Position numbers and translations under genes: made by a program. Below, one piece after another: positions 39,736-53,307 of a stretch of 64,000 bases of DNA; the first letter of the stretch is position 1, and the number at the start of each line of letters is the position of its first letter. Source of the stretch: Hedera helix. Its lineage: Eukaryota; Streptophyta; Magnoliopsida; Apiales; Araliaceae. The stretch lies in the NCBI GenBank assembly GCA_947179155.2, contig OX359267.1, forward strand, positions 39,428,998 to 39,492,997, read 5' to 3'. The notes under the pieces were generated by a model that was not told the DNA's origin, did not search any database, and was given only the letters and a program-made list of their open reading frames with translations.

Positions 39736-40818
39736 GTCCCAATTTGGACTTCAGCTTGGCTATTACATGTACTATGTGATAGAGAAGCTCAATTAGGTTT
39801 CCATCATCCTGGATATTATTCCATTTCGGAAAATGAGTAAAATTTACAAATTTATTAAGACTATTTTTGTTCAAATAATAAGTTATCAACTTAATAATGG
39901 GATTATGATAGCAAATTTGAAAATATTGCGTCTTTTTATTATATTATTACTATTATTAAAATGTATACTCTTTTTGTAAAATAAAGAAAATTATATGAAA
40001 TAAGACTTTTTACGAAATGAATGGATGGAGTGATTGTTTTCGGTTCGGAAGACAATACCACTCGACCAAGGCAACATCAATCTATATAGTGCAGAACAAC
40101 TAAATTCACCAGAGGGTATTTAAAAAGAGTACTTCTATACTTATTCATTTTTTATCCACTTTTCTTATCTACACATAAAACAAATAAGTGTGACCCCACC
40201 TTATTTCATCTTTAACCCAAATGAGCGAACCATTATTTGTCTTATATACGAGTAAGAAAAATGGGTAAGTCTAGAATTTTTCTAAGAAGAGTATACATCC
40301 GTGTTTCCAGGTAGATCTCAGGAAACAATCCATTAGAAATACAAAGACAAACTATCAGATACGGAGATAACAGAGAATAGAATTCTGAAAGACAGTACCA
40401 TGATTTATCAATGCAAGTAATAACTCAACATGTATGCGACTCTGCTTCAAGACGATAACACTGGTAGTGTACTAGATCAAGAAAAATAAAAAATCATCCC
40501 GTATATATAAGTGCAACTATGGAATCAATAGTGAACTTTAATGTAACATTAATTTTAATATGCAGTTCCAAAACAAAACAAAAAATAAATTACATCAGAC
40601 ACCAGGAACAGCAGCATTTTCTGAACTCCCATTAGCTTCATCAACTCTAGTCTGGTGCACAAATGTCACAGTACAAGGCACGGAGATTAGTTGTCCAAAA
40701 TTTGTTGCCTCCTTTTTGCGGTTTTGCCTATGGGTTGAAACTCCAGCAAGTTAGCGACTGTTTATACCAGGACTGTATAGCACTTGTGTTTATACCAACT
40801 TAGAAGTTAGAACCAACA
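39736..40818. other. Intergenic and 3' region of the GT29 gene
   Basis: No gene recognised; bases from about 40560 on are probably the 3' untranslated region of the minus-strand gene at 40819-45709. Confidence 0.4.
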
Positions 40819-43800
40819 TTATGCCTCAGATTTCAAGGAATGTCTCACGCAAACCAGATCATCCAATTTGTTGCCATCCATTTTGTACAGAGAGACACCT
40901 TCCATCTGAACATAATGATCCTGCGCTTCCTTTCTCAGACTCTCAAAAGGCATGACTTCCCATTTACTATAATTTGAATTTTTCCTGTTGACTGACATGT
41001 CTGAAGATCCAGAGATGCGCCCATTGCCATTGGGATCAGCATTGCCCCACACCTTACAGCTACCAAATTGGCCCAATCCATCAGCTTGACCAGCTTGATT
41101 CCTCTTCAAGCGCAAGGCAGCTGCGTGAGCTCTGCCAATCATTTCTTGACTTGGCACATCTGACCAGTCTTGCATCCTTTCTGCTCTCATGGGAGAATGA
41201 ATCCTAATTACCTGAAAGGTATAAACTCCAAATTAAATTATAGTATGCATGTATCTGTGGATATACATATATTATCAACACTACAGCGACTCTCCCATCT
41301 TTTGTTAAGATAAAAGAACTCACACCAAGACATTCTAAGAGTTGGTAGTAGGCCCTTCCTTGAAGTGGATTGTGCCCTTTCCTTGGGGTCGAGAAGTACC
41401 GAGTCCTAATAGAACATCTTAAGAACAATTAGGGGAGGGAAAGAGAGGTAAATGACTATTAGTGATTAAGGGAACGCGGAAAAATAATAGAATTAAACTA
41501 ACCATTCAGTATACCCAGGATCCACGGTAAACCCATATATGTCAACAATTTCACACATAGAAAGTGCAAGTTCTATGGATTTCATTCCAGTTCCTTTGGC
41601 ACCTCTGCGCAGCACAATACCCTGGAAGAGATAAACTGGATTTGGAATACTCTGCAGCATAAATATGACAAGATGTTAGCCGAGCCTTTAAAAGAACTTT
41701 TGGTACATAATCACAAAGGCTATATGACTTTAGGGAGAACTAGACACCATCTTTCAAAACCTCCACCCACTATTAAGTCTCAGCTACTTTTTCCCCATCC
41801 CTTTTTCGTTTTCTTTTTTTCCTTCTTGTGTGTATGGTATGACACACACACAGAGACAGAGAGGAGAGAGAGAAGTTGACGGAGGTTGGTAACATGGATT
41901 CCAAAATGTATTAGTAAAAGAATGGTCAGACATAGTAGCATAACACCTAAATTATACCTTCAATACAGAAATAACTCAATAAAGTGCATTTAATATAACA
42001 GACGGTCCTGTTAATCTGGTCCTTATAGGCCTTAACTATCAAAAACATTAATCTGGCCCTTCATTCTTCAGGTGTTACAAAGTTACGGCTAGTTTCAAAT
42101 CACAAACCTCTTCCTTAGTAATTTAATGAACATGGTTAACCATCTGCCATCTATAGTGCAATATTTACCTTTATCATTGCATTGAAGTCTCTGTGGGTCA
42201 CACTTTTAATAATAAGAACCTCATCAGCTGCAGGACATAAAATATTGTAAGTAGGCACATGATATCAAGAAACTTCTATCACTTATTACTTGTCTCTTTA
42301 TATTTTTAATTTGACATGTCAAGAATGTGAGAAACTGCATCCCCACAGGTGGAGATGAGGAATCAACTAATTTCTAATCTAGGAAGGTTGTTAGAGAACT
42401 AAAGAAGATTAAAACAGAGCTGAAATTTTGCCTTGAATGACGTAGCAAAATATTTCCTCAAACTTCCACCAATAACAAATTCAAGTGATTCTGCCTGTAT
42501 GTTTTTTATTCAAAATATACACTCCAGACTTCCATCAAGAGGCTTCAGGGTATGAAAATTGCAGTTCAGGAGGAACCAAGAAGGCTACCATAATACTGCC
42601 CAAAATTGTGCATGCTTTGACCTAATTGCTATAAAATTAATGTTGAGGTATATTATGTGGCATGATAAGTCGAATGTCTAATGCTAGATGTAATAACAAC
42701 TATGAAACATCAAAACAAAATCAAAAGTCAGCACTGAAAAATCAAATTCAGAGGCTGCAAAATTTCATTGCTGAAATGTAGTGAAGACACGAAGGGGGAG
42801 ACAAGAAGGGATGGGGAGGGAGGAGGGAGAAAGCATTAAGAAAATACTCCATTAAAGTAATGGGAGATAGTAATATGATTTTACTAGAGCCATCAAGGAT
42901 CTTGACCATGTTACGAGCAGCACCCCTCACTACCAGACGGAAATCCCTCTTTAGACCAACATATTTAGCATATTTCTGCATGGCATTGTCATAGACGAGA
43001 TATGTTAGTTGTGCTCCAGATAGAGCTTTGTTATCAACTCCAAAGCAACTGGAAATTGTTCAAAATGCAAAACTTTGAACGGTACAATTACTGTAAGAAT
43101 ACAGATTGAACCGAACAGGATGCAACATTATGGCTACTCAAAAAGTGCATGAGCCTCACAATCTCTTATAATGGGAAAATTAACACCAAAAGTCATATAT
43201 ACCTCATTAACTAGGGCCTCATTGTCTCGTATAACAGCTTCATGACTATCAATTTCTTTTCCAAACTCTGTCTTCAATAGATCCCCAGAATTTCCAACAA
43301 CGGCACATGATTTAAACTGGAGGGGGCGAAAGGGTGGCTTTGCTGGCAAAATTAAATTAAGGTGCTCCTCACAAAGAGAACGATTGTAGCATTTTTCTGC
43401 ACCCCTACAACCATGAAAGTATTATTGTAGAACAAGAAAAAACAAACGATGATTACTTTACTTACAAGAATTTCCCACAAAAAAATCCAACTAAAAATAA
43501 GTAAAAATGGCAAAGATATATATATGATTAAAAAAAATATCTAGAGGAGATAGCATACAATTGTGCTATTCTTTTTGCAGCATAGTCCAACCATCCATCT
43601 GGCCGAGAGTCTAAATATTCTCTTGTCAACACTGTAGTCATGTTACGATACTGCATTTCAGACGCTATTAGTTTATATCATATACTACAACAGAAAATGC
43701 CTTCAAAGACTAACCATAATAACTAACCTGTTCCCACAACAGAATTGCCTCACAAACATCATAGCTGTACTCTAAAGGTTCGTAGATTTTAAACTGCGCA

Positions 43801-45709
43801 TTGTACTGCAATTAACGGAAGGAGAAATCAGATCAGCTTGAGATGCATCAGGAAGGGAGAGGTAACAAGAAAGAATAAAGGAATTAAAGTGGCAGACCCA
43901 AGTGCTGTTGGTGCCTTCAGAAAACTTGAGCACCAATCTGCAGTGATCAATAATATGTGCAGCAAGTCCAAGTCCTCTGTTCGTCTACATTAAATCAAGG
44001 TTGGTAAATAGTTATTAAATATAAGCTACACCTAGACATGCACAACAGGTCAGGCCAGGCCGGCCTGGCCTAGGCCTGGCAGGCTTTTTCCGTTGACCAG
44101 GCCAGGCCAGGCCTTGACTTTTAGGCCTGCAGGCCAGGCCGGGCCGGGCTTCTCCAAAAAAAATAGGGCCTGTTGAGGCCTGCGGGCCAGGCCAGGCCAG
44201 GCCTAGACCGAGAGAGAGACAGAGAAGAAAGAGAGAATGAGGGAGCCGCGAAATCGTCGGTTGCATATTTTTTTGTACGAACGTGTACAAAATTACAAAT
44301 CAAGAAGACCAAATATTGAAAAATCCATCAAAATCACCATTTTTCATAATTTTTAGTACTGTTGCATAAAAATTAGAAATGACCCACAGTGATAATGACT
44401 ATATAATTATATAATATAGGGTTGTCTGCAAATCACCATCACCCCAATTTGAATTAAATATTCACTCATAGACTAATAATCATATTATAATATAATATGA
44501 TAGGAGAAATAGAAATACAATTTAGTATTTAGTGTATCTCAGTTCAGTATTCTTGTCACTTTACCAAAAATCGAGGTAGACTTTAGCCAGGCCAGGCCAG
44601 GCTTTTGACCAGGCCAAGCCAGGCCGGACCAGGCTTTTCCCCAGGCCAGGCCAGGCCGGGCTTTTGCTCTAAAATCGTGGCCTGTTTAAAGCCTGCAGGC
44701 CAGGCCAGGCCGGACCAGGCCTTTGACCAGGTCAGGCTTTGACCAGGCCGGGCCAGGCCAGATCAAGGTCAGGCCTCAGGCCGCGGGCTTTTTGTGCATG
44801 TCTAGCTACACCCATGTATGCCTAAGATGAAAAGAAATACTCCATATATAGACATCATTAAAAATAGTATTTAAAAAGCTTCACTTCCAGAGAAGGACTA
44901 CACCACCCAGGAATAAGCATATTGTACAAGGGTTTTGGATTTTGTCATAATATAATGTAAACAATTTTTGCACTATATATATCGCGTGTTCTTGGGTTCG
45001 CCCCTCTTTGGGCTTCTAAATGAAATTATATACTTAACAAAAAAATGTATATAGTTTTAGATGTTCATAAATAACAAACAATAGCCGACTTAACTAGAAA
45101 TTCTACAAATAATCCACTTATTAGAGTGCCAATATAAATTTGAACATATACACAATTTGTTTCTCAACTGGTTGCATATGAAAAGCTTGTAAATCTTAAA
45201 TAAAAACCCAACTAAAAAAACTTCCAGTAAATATAGCCATTGTTGAATCCTAAAATCCAGATCCTTTAAAACCAACATGCTAAACTAGACCACTGTTAGA
45301 AGCTAAAATATAAAAAATTACAATTTTTTTTTAACTCCACTTACAAAATTCAAACTCGATGATCTACAATTGAGTAAATAATTACATAAATGAGAAAAAC
45401 TCACCACGCATTGGTGAACAGTGGACTGAAAATCAGATAAGATCCGAACTTCCTCTGTGTTAGATTCGATTTTCCGATTACCTGCAATTCAATTAATCAA
45501 ATATGAACAAAGGCATGAGCGAGATCGCAATAAGTAGAATCAGTGAAACCAGGGTTCGGTATACTGGAAGGAAGTTAACCGGTGAAGAAAGAGGACTGAA
45601 TGGCAAAAACGAAGAGAGAGAAAATGGAGGCAGCGCACACAAGATGAAGAAGTGCTGGGCTTCTGGTGCTGCTCATTGATGATGAGGCCTTCATAAGTCT
45701 CGTCATCAT
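40819..45709 (-). CDS. Plant sialyltransferase-like protein (GT29), Golgi
   Basis: Eleven exons on the minus strand (45709-45580, 45481-45405, 43984-43898, 43805-43728, 43650-43559, 43404-43203, 42975-42885, 42227-42169, 41651-41503, 41405-41324, 41211-40819) join to 479 residues. A type II membrane anchor lies near 20-40 (LLHLVCAASIFSLFVFAIQ). The sialyl L-motif begins at about 188 (CAVVGNSGDLLKTEFGKEID, then HEAVIRDNEA), and an S-motif-like stretch is KGTGMKSIELALSMCEIVDI followed by YGF. The C-terminus (FGSCKVWGN, KMDGNKLDDLVCVRH) is typical of the plant SIA1/MGP2 group. Plants lack sialic acid, and the Arabidopsis member MGP2 is needed for pollen tube growth, so the true substrate is unknown. 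Intron 2 holds a hAT element. The gene looks intact. Confidence 0.92.
44033..44804. mobile_element. Non-autonomous hAT element with exact 8-bp TSD
   Basis: The 772-bp element is bounded by TAGACATGCACAA and TTGTGCATGTCTA, perfect 13-base inverted repeats. It is flanked by an exact 8-bp duplication, GCTACACC, at 44025-44032 and 44805-44812. The subterminal ~150-200 bases on each side are dense in GGCCAGGCC, AGGCCTG and CCGGGC words; the centre is AT-rich. The exact duplication shows a fairly recent hAT insertion. It has no transposase. It sits in intron 2 of the GT29 gene. Confidence 0.93.
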
Positions 45710-45723
45710 CACGCTCTGCTCAT
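45709..45723 (-). promoter_or_regulatory. Upstream ORF overlapping the GT29 start codon
   Basis: Just before the start, ATG AGC AGA GCG TGA forms a four-residue frame whose stop overlaps the main ATG by one base (TGATG). If it is in the mRNA leader it could lower or couple translation of the main frame. Confidence 0.5.
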
Positions 45724-46635
45724 AGAGTGAATGAGTAACTGAGTTGACGAGCGAGTTAATTGAGTCTCATCCGAGTTATGTAGAACGGCGTCGGTTATCG
45801 GTAATTGTTTAAACTGATCATCTGGTTTCTTTCTGCGGATCCGATGGGAAAATGATGCTGGAAATTCGGTCTTTTTTTTTTTTTGATTCCTAATTATGGG
45901 ATCTAGTTAGCATAAAATTAAATAATTAACCAATATAATATTGACAACCATAAAATTAATTTGATATTTTTACAAATTAATTTAATAATTCTATAATATT
46001 AAATTAACTTATAAAAATATTAATTCATTTAGGTAAACTATGAGATAATAGGCACCTTAGTAATCTCTAACAAACTAAGAAGTAAGTTTCTTAATAATAA
46101 TATCCAATATACTTGCATGAACTACAGAAGTAGTAGTAGTAGTACTCCCTCCATACCATAAACTAATTTAGTTTAATTTTTTATGTCAAATTGTCAAAAA
46201 ATTATACCATCTCTAACAAATACAGAGAAGTAAAGACTATAAATATAAGAAATTACAACAAATCTGTTGTTCACGAGTTTGAAAAATTAAATAGATACTT
46301 AATAATTTTAAAAATGGTCAACTAGAGAATGAATGATGTGCATACCAATCAATTCTCTGAATAGTCCGCTTTGTTTTTGAAGAGTTAAAATATCACCACC
46401 TTAACCTAAAAATCCAGCGTATGACCTTCACAATCTCAGCACCCCTAAATAGCTTAGTGTACAAAAACAATTCGAAAATAAATAACACTGGGCTACACAC
46501 TGGAAAGAATGAATGAAAGCAAGCTTGCTATGATGCCATTCAAATAGTCAGAAGGCAATAGCAAAATTCAGACAAACGTTGAAGATCATCTTTGGATATA
46601 CAGATGCTAATACAATCAAGTACAATCCCCCAAAT
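45724..46635. other. Intergenic between GT29 and RING genes
   Basis: Holds the GT29 promoter (right neighbour of 45723), AT-rich repeats, and the left end of a Stowaway-like MITE at 46143 (TACTCCCTCCATACCATAAA) with no clear right end. The last bases are the 3' region of the RING gene. Confidence 0.4.
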
Positions 46636-49600
46636 TTAATAGCGGCGACCACCCGCTGTTGATAGGAGTACCCGGTTTGGCTTCTTTCCTTTCTTGCCTA
46701 TCTCGGTCATCTTGGATTCAACAGGTTTTGCTCTTGATATGACATTGGCAAATGATGGTGTACCTGCATTCCCCGAGCCAAACAAAACAGCATCAGTTAT
46801 CTGAACCTTACAAAGCAGAAAGAAAAAGAACCAAGACAACATTGAGATCAGCCAACTGCAGCTGTCCACATTGCTTTCCAAGCATGGTAATATTTTCAAT
46901 TTTCCAGCCACCACATTCTGTAACAGATATTCAGATCCCAAGCAGGTGACAAACATATAGAAATTGTATTTTGAATATTACCGGATACATTAGAAGAACT
47001 ACTCGCGACATCAGTTTTAGGCAGAATATGAGCTTCCTCAATTTTCAAGGCTGGAGAATCATGGGCTGCAGCAAAACCCAGCCTTGTAACATTTGAGAAC
47101 AGAGGCCTTTCGCCTACACCTGGAGGGCTTGCTGACACCACACCAGAACTCCCCAACACTACAACGGTCAAACATAAAAATGAGCAAACTATTAATGATA
47201 TTAATTGATCAAACATTAGGTCAAAGTCTCAAAGAAGCTTTTTTACATTATTGTCGGATGGCAGCAGCCCCCATATCAGAAAATACATAGATTTTGGGGT
47301 CTCCTCCAAATGTGAATTGACAACCGCTCAATTAAAGAACATTTTAAATTTAACAAGCCCCTAGAGCAGAACCAGGCTGCATCAAAGTAATACCATAAAC
47401 CTAGAAGATCATCTACAACAAGGATCATGAACTCCAGCCTGCAGGAATGAAAAATCCTGACGGAACACAAAAATTATTTAAAAATTGACTGCTTTGAAGC
47501 ATCGATATAGAATACTCCGATTCCATCAGCACAAGTTTTAAACTAGTTTGTTCCATCTGGACTATCTACATACATTTTCAACGGCAGTACTATATTCTAA
47601 CCCTTTGTTTAATATAACGAGTATTACTCTAGTATGGGCTTCAGAGGTTTGTCTTAATGATTACTATAAAACAAATGTGAAGACAGAACACACTACTACC
47701 TTCAAAGTCATCCATGGAGAAGGTAGGGGGAAAATCATGAGATTGTGCAAAGTTAAATGGCATAGACACATATTCTGTGGCAGCAGCAACTTCGGCCTTT
47801 ATTTTCTCCTCTTGCTCCTGGAAACAGGAATAGTAAGCATAGTCTAAAATAGTCCCTTAATTACGAACACATTATGATGACCTAATAGGCTAATATCGTA
47901 ACAAGTATTATATATCATACAGTCTGTCTACTAAATGTGTCCAGAAACTGCCAGCACAATAATAGCTAAATATATCGAAGATAGCCTACAAAGTAACATT
48001 CCATACATATGAATAGAAGAAAAGTTATAATATAATTATAGTTTATATAGTATATATAAAAACACAGTTCATAAAAAATATACCTTTTAAAACAATGTAT
48101 TTGTGTTGCATTTGATCTACCGCCTTCTTTTCAACTGTTGTAGTACCATTTTATTTAATTGGTTTCCCCTGGACATGGCTGGGTTTTGCGAAAATAATAG
48201 ACAAAAAGGGCTGGAAGGAGAAAACGAGAAAGGCACGTAGATAGCAAGAGAATACCCAAGACTGACCCCCTTTTATGTGGTGAACACTGAACAGTTGACT
48301 ATGGGCACTCCACTTATACCATCCAGAGATTTCAAAAATTAACGAGGTTATACAATTATGCTACCTTATATGGAAGAGATATAAGCAGCAAATTTGTAGA
48401 TTATAAACACTGCAATCCCGTATCCCTAGTTTGCATACTCTATTTTTCTTTCAAATAAGTAGTGGTATGTAGGTTACTCTTCATTTTCCTTTACCAAAAA
48501 AAGTACTGTGACATGGTCCAATGTCTCAAGCAAGAGGTCTGCTCCAATTCGGATGACAATTTCACTCTTACCCTATTACAATTTTATTTTTAATTTTTTG
48601 TGGGGGGTGGGGTGGGTTCCTTTTTCTTCTAGGTTGAGAGTTTTCTTTATAAAAGAAATTGCCGGATTTGGAGTGGTGACGGGTTGTTTTAGCCAACTGG
48701 AGTACTAAATCAATCATTCGAAACAATTGAGGAAATAAGCATCAACAAAAAAAAATTAAAAATAGGCCAAGGGATTGGCCTCACCTTTCTGGCAAGTCGC
48801 TTCCTCTGTTTTTCTCGATTTTTTATTTCTTCCATGAATGGAGAAAGAGCATCAGGTGGTAAATGGCCACTGATATCAATCTCACAAAGCTGAAAAATTA
48901 AGGAAAAACATATTAGATAGAATGAAATTGGCACAGGACATAAGAGATTCTACATAATATATGATCCTGAAATGGTGGCCTTTAAAGGTTAAAAGTTACA
49001 CACAGACAGACACACACTGGTATATGCTGCTGGGTACCTGAAATGTTGTAGTTAAGGAAAAATGGCTCAAATGACGATAGCGCCTCCTCATTGCCTCTGA
49101 TTGCGTTACTGTCTCCAGTTGTACAATCTTTCCACAGATTCTGTAAATCAGAAATTCTAGTTAAGAAAAAATTAATGATAATGACCAAAACAAAACACGG
49201 GAAAATATTCCCACAAACAACTCCGAGGCTCAAAAAGTTCTACACCAACGCATCGATATTAAAAAGAAACCATGAGGTCACGAAAAATTCTAAGTTTCTC
49301 AAGTGCATTTGTCCGAAAGATAATCTTAAAATAGTATTAACAAGCCTCATCCCCAATCACAACCAGCGCCCAAGTGCAATGCATGGCAAGGAGATAGGAC
49401 TCCTTCAACCATCACAATCACAATCACAATCACAAGGATACTGTTTCTGCTACTGTAAAGTAGGTTATCAGAGAAATTACGAAATTTATCTAAAGCTACA
49501 AATAAAGAGTATATCATGCAAATTTTGCACCTATTAATGTGGAGACACTTACTAAAAATGTACGTAATGTAGGACATGCACCCAATAAACTTAGAAGAAA

Positions 49601-52600
49601 GAACCATGAATGCATGTGTATGTGTGAAATAAGCTTGATGAGGTTTTCAGTAGAGGACAGAAGTATATTTGCATCTTTGTGGTTCAAATTCAGTAAAAGA
49701 CAAAGTATCTGCAAACAATTAGCACGCATTATTCTCTTTAAGCTAAAAAAAACAGAATGAATCTTTTCTTAAACCTGTGGGGAAGCCTGCTATAGCTCCC
49801 ATAGTGGTGTAGAAGACACTTTATGTTTAGTGGATGAAGGATAAGGTGCTGACCATCAACAGCCTGGAATAGCCAAACAGACATAGTATAAATATCTAAA
49901 AAGGGAATCACGCATCATTTTATACACAAGGATAGAAGTAGGCCACAGTTCTGATACGAAAAAGAATAAGTAATAAATTTTCTTTAGAATAATCTGAGTA
50001 AGATGATTATCAATGTCTAACGTGATTGTGACCCAATAATACTCGATTACTTCAGCCTGTCTTTTACCTCTTTAACTGATTGGTCAGAACAGTGCAACAG
50101 ACAATGAGGGTGGCTCCTTGGTCAAACAATTTCACAAGGTTATACAGCTATAAAATAAATATTGCATGTCCTAAAAGGTCTTCAGGAGTATAAAATGCCA
50201 CGGAAGTTACAAAATGTACATAATAACATAAATAATAAAACGATTACAAAAAGTAGTCTGACTTCAAAAATGAATAACAGGCACTTTTGTAATAATTTGT
50301 ATTGTAACCAAGGTAAGATTGATAAAACTCTTCACTGATACTCAGAAGTCACAATGTATAGTATTCCTCTAGTACAAACCAATTAAACAAAGAGCCAAGA
50401 CATAATTGAGGAATACACAGATGGTATGCATCCACCAGGCCCAACCCTATCACTTCTAGATCAAATATTATAACTTGGAATGTGTAATGCAGACACAGAT
50501 TTATATGAGTCCATCATCTACATCCACATAAATTGGCAAACTATTATAATCTGTTTCTTTATTTGAAAAGCTAATCTTTTAAATGAAATATTTGAATTCT
50601 TCATAACAAAAATATGCCAATATGTGGAAAACTAAAAGCGGCTCAAGCACCTGATAAAAATTGTACGAGTTATTGTCCTTTATATCCTTGTAGCCATTTG
50701 CTTGCCTGTGCATACCGTTGTTATCATCATATGAAGAAGATAATGCTCCATCTCGGTCGTCATATGATTCAAAGACATCAATAACTTGAATCACACAAGG
50801 GTCTGAGCATTCCAACTGTGTTGGTTTATTATTGACATTAGCAGAATGTGCTCCCCATATGAACTGGCCAGACTCATGATCAATATTCATAACACTTGCA
50901 GCTGATGGAGATCTGGTATGATAATCACTGTTCTGGAAAGTGTCATTGCCATTACCAACCCGGTGCTCATTCCAATTTGTCTTCCTTTGCTCCAACTGTT
51001 CCATTGCAGAACAAACATATGGAAGTTTTTCCAGGTCATCGACAAGCCCCGAGTCTGCTCTTGCTAGCCAACTATCTAGCTCTGACATTGCTTTCCTGAC
51101 TGAGAGGTCCAGATCTGATGTGAAAGTAAACTTCGAAAAGGAATCATGAACTTCCTCCACATTCTCCATCCCTTGTTTATTTTTGAGAGATAAAGTCAAT
51201 GAATCCTTTTGACGTGTTAGAAGCATAAATTCTACAGTATCGCCAACACAGTACTGCTTAACATTTTCAATGTAGATGGTGTACAAATCCTTTGAAGATA
51301 TCATCATGAAACACAAGGGGCACTTTTTCGAGCATTCAACTTTTTCTTCACCAATTGAAAAGTACCTCAAAATACATGGAAAACAAAAAATATGGCCACA
51401 TGAGGTTATCTGAGGACATAAAGGATCTTCCAAGCATATTGGACACTGAACAGGAAGAGGAGTGGAATACTTAACACAGATAATATCCTCCCAATGCAGT
51501 GCTTTATCTGGATCCATAGTCTCAGATGCATAGTTTCCAGAATCTAACAAAACAAACTTGTAATTTGCTTGAAGGAACAAATCTTTGTTATACGGCTTTC
51601 TCTTCTGCTGTCTCCTTGGAGGAGGGGCCCTTGGTTGTGAACGAGAAATAGGATCATAATGAAAATTCAGCAAGTGGTTACCGTTAATCATCTGTCCCTT
51701 CCTTCCAGATTGATGCGTAGACCCAGAAGTCTGCTGGCTTCCTGGAGAAACAATGGTTTCAGACAACTTTCCTCTGTGTTGAGCATAAACCATCCCTGCT
51801 CGACCAGCAACTTGATGCTGATAATCTGTACCAGTTTTACGGTGAGCGAAACTTTTTTTACCATATTGTTTCCTTGCTTCATTCACCTGTAACAATAAAA
51901 ATGAAAAATGGACTAGACAAAGTAAAAATCAAATGGAATTCAAAATAATGTGAACACAGGATATATATATATATATACACACACAATCACATACATAATA
52001 AATGGGGAAATTATATCAGCTTCATGCTGGCTGTTACTTAAAAAAATAAATACTGGCATCAACCTAATCCCAGTGTTTTAAAAATAGCTACGCAAACCTA
52101 AGCGCGGATCTAAGCACCTAGACCGTCCTAGGCATTTCATAGACGGACTTACTTATTTATCTTTGTAGTATATATTTGTACATACTATGCAAGACATAGT
52201 AGATGCAAAATTTAAAATATTTACATGAAAAATACGAAAAAGGAAACCCTATAAGACATAACAAATACATTTCAATTATTGTAGGGTTTCAAAGTCTAGG
52301 CGCCTAGCCAAATCGAGATGACCATAGTGCCTATGTGTTGCTTAGGCGAGCCTAGGCGGGATTTTAGACCACTGTTTCACCCCCGAGACTCGAGAGTAAG
52401 CAACAATTTCTATTTTTCAATTTTATTTTAGAATTTCTTCCACACGTTGGTACAAAATGTTTTAATGCTTCAAAGTCAGCTTGAGGGCAATTGTTTGACC
52501 ATCTTAAATTAGAATGTACCAAATCAATTTGTCAAGGTCCACAACCCAAGTTGATGCTCTTTTAAACATATGCATTAATTAAAATAAGCCAAATTCATTA

Positions 52601-53307
52601 CGTTAAGAACAAGCAAGCAAGAAAGTTTACCTTTTTGGAAGATCCACCAGAATCTTCTGCAGTTGGAGCCATTGATCCTGTCAAAAAAAGAACAACAGCG
52701 CTGATCAATACTATGCACGGGTACCATGCAAAGCATGCTCTCATACATCCAGCTGCAGCCCCTTCCACAAACTGATAATGGTAGTTAATGGAAAAGCTTC
52801 CAGCTTTTCTCTTTTTTCATCAATGAAAAGCTTCTAGCTGAAGTCTCCCATATTGACAACCACATCAATTCTGTCTAAATTTTGAATAACTAACACTTAA
52901 AACACGCAATACACAGTAAAGACAAAAGAGCTAGCATTTAGCACTTATTACAATGCACAATTATCAACTAGCAGGAAAATTAAGGACCCCAAATCAACAG
53001 AACTAATACAATTGCAACCTTTTTTACAAACTGAAAGTTTTAGGGTTTCCCGTTCACATATTAGATAAGAACAAACATATAAATCAAAAATTCTACCTGA
53101 AAGATCGTTGGACGTGGCGACGGGATTTGAGATTTGAAGCGATTGAAGGGTATGAGTTTGGTCAGAGAGAGAGTCTGAAAACTGAAACAGTTGCTGTTGT
53201 TGTTGAGGAAAGAAGGCCCCATGTTCGGAATTAGGGTTTGGAGACTGAAGATTAGATGAAGAAGAAGACGATGTTGAACCTAGATTTCGAGTGGGCAAGA
53301 TGGACAT
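46636..53307 (-). CDS. RNF10-type RING finger E3 ligase
   Basis: Nine exons on the minus strand (53307-53097, 52677-52631, 51886-50651, 49863-49775, 49140-49038, 48889-48785, 47817-47700, 47158-46982, 46763-46636) join to 737 residues. The C3HC4-like RING spans about 234-278: CPICLEDPLCPQ, CGHIFCFPCI, CPLC. After it, HPLNMKCLLHHYGSYSRLPH, ETVTQSEAMRRRYRHLSHF and LPPDALSPFMEEIKNREKQR match the conserved region of animal RNF10 and yeast Mag2. The N-terminus is low complexity (Ser, Gln) and the end is basic. In animals and yeast these proteins ubiquitinate 40S ribosomal proteins during translation stress; the same role in plants is inferred. All junctions keep the frame. Intron 2 holds a hAT-like element. 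Confidence 0.92.
52073..52375. mobile_element. hAT-like MITE in intron 2 of the RING gene
   Basis: CAGTGTTTTAAAAATAGC on the left and ATTTTAGACCACTG on the right are imperfect inverted ends. Subterminal words such as CCTAAGCG, CCTAGGC, AGGCGCCTAG and GCCTAGGCGG cluster near both ends around an AT-rich centre. No clear target duplication remains. Confidence 0.55.

Noticed and set aside
44033..44804. A GC-rich gene or CpG island in the GT29 intron
   Set aside because: The GC-rich parts are repeated GGCCAGGCC words inside a hAT element with an exact TSD; no coding frame fits.
49091..49537. 148-codon plus-strand open frame within the RING gene
   Set aside because: It overlaps a well-supported minus-strand exon (49038-49140) and intron; composition is not protein-like.
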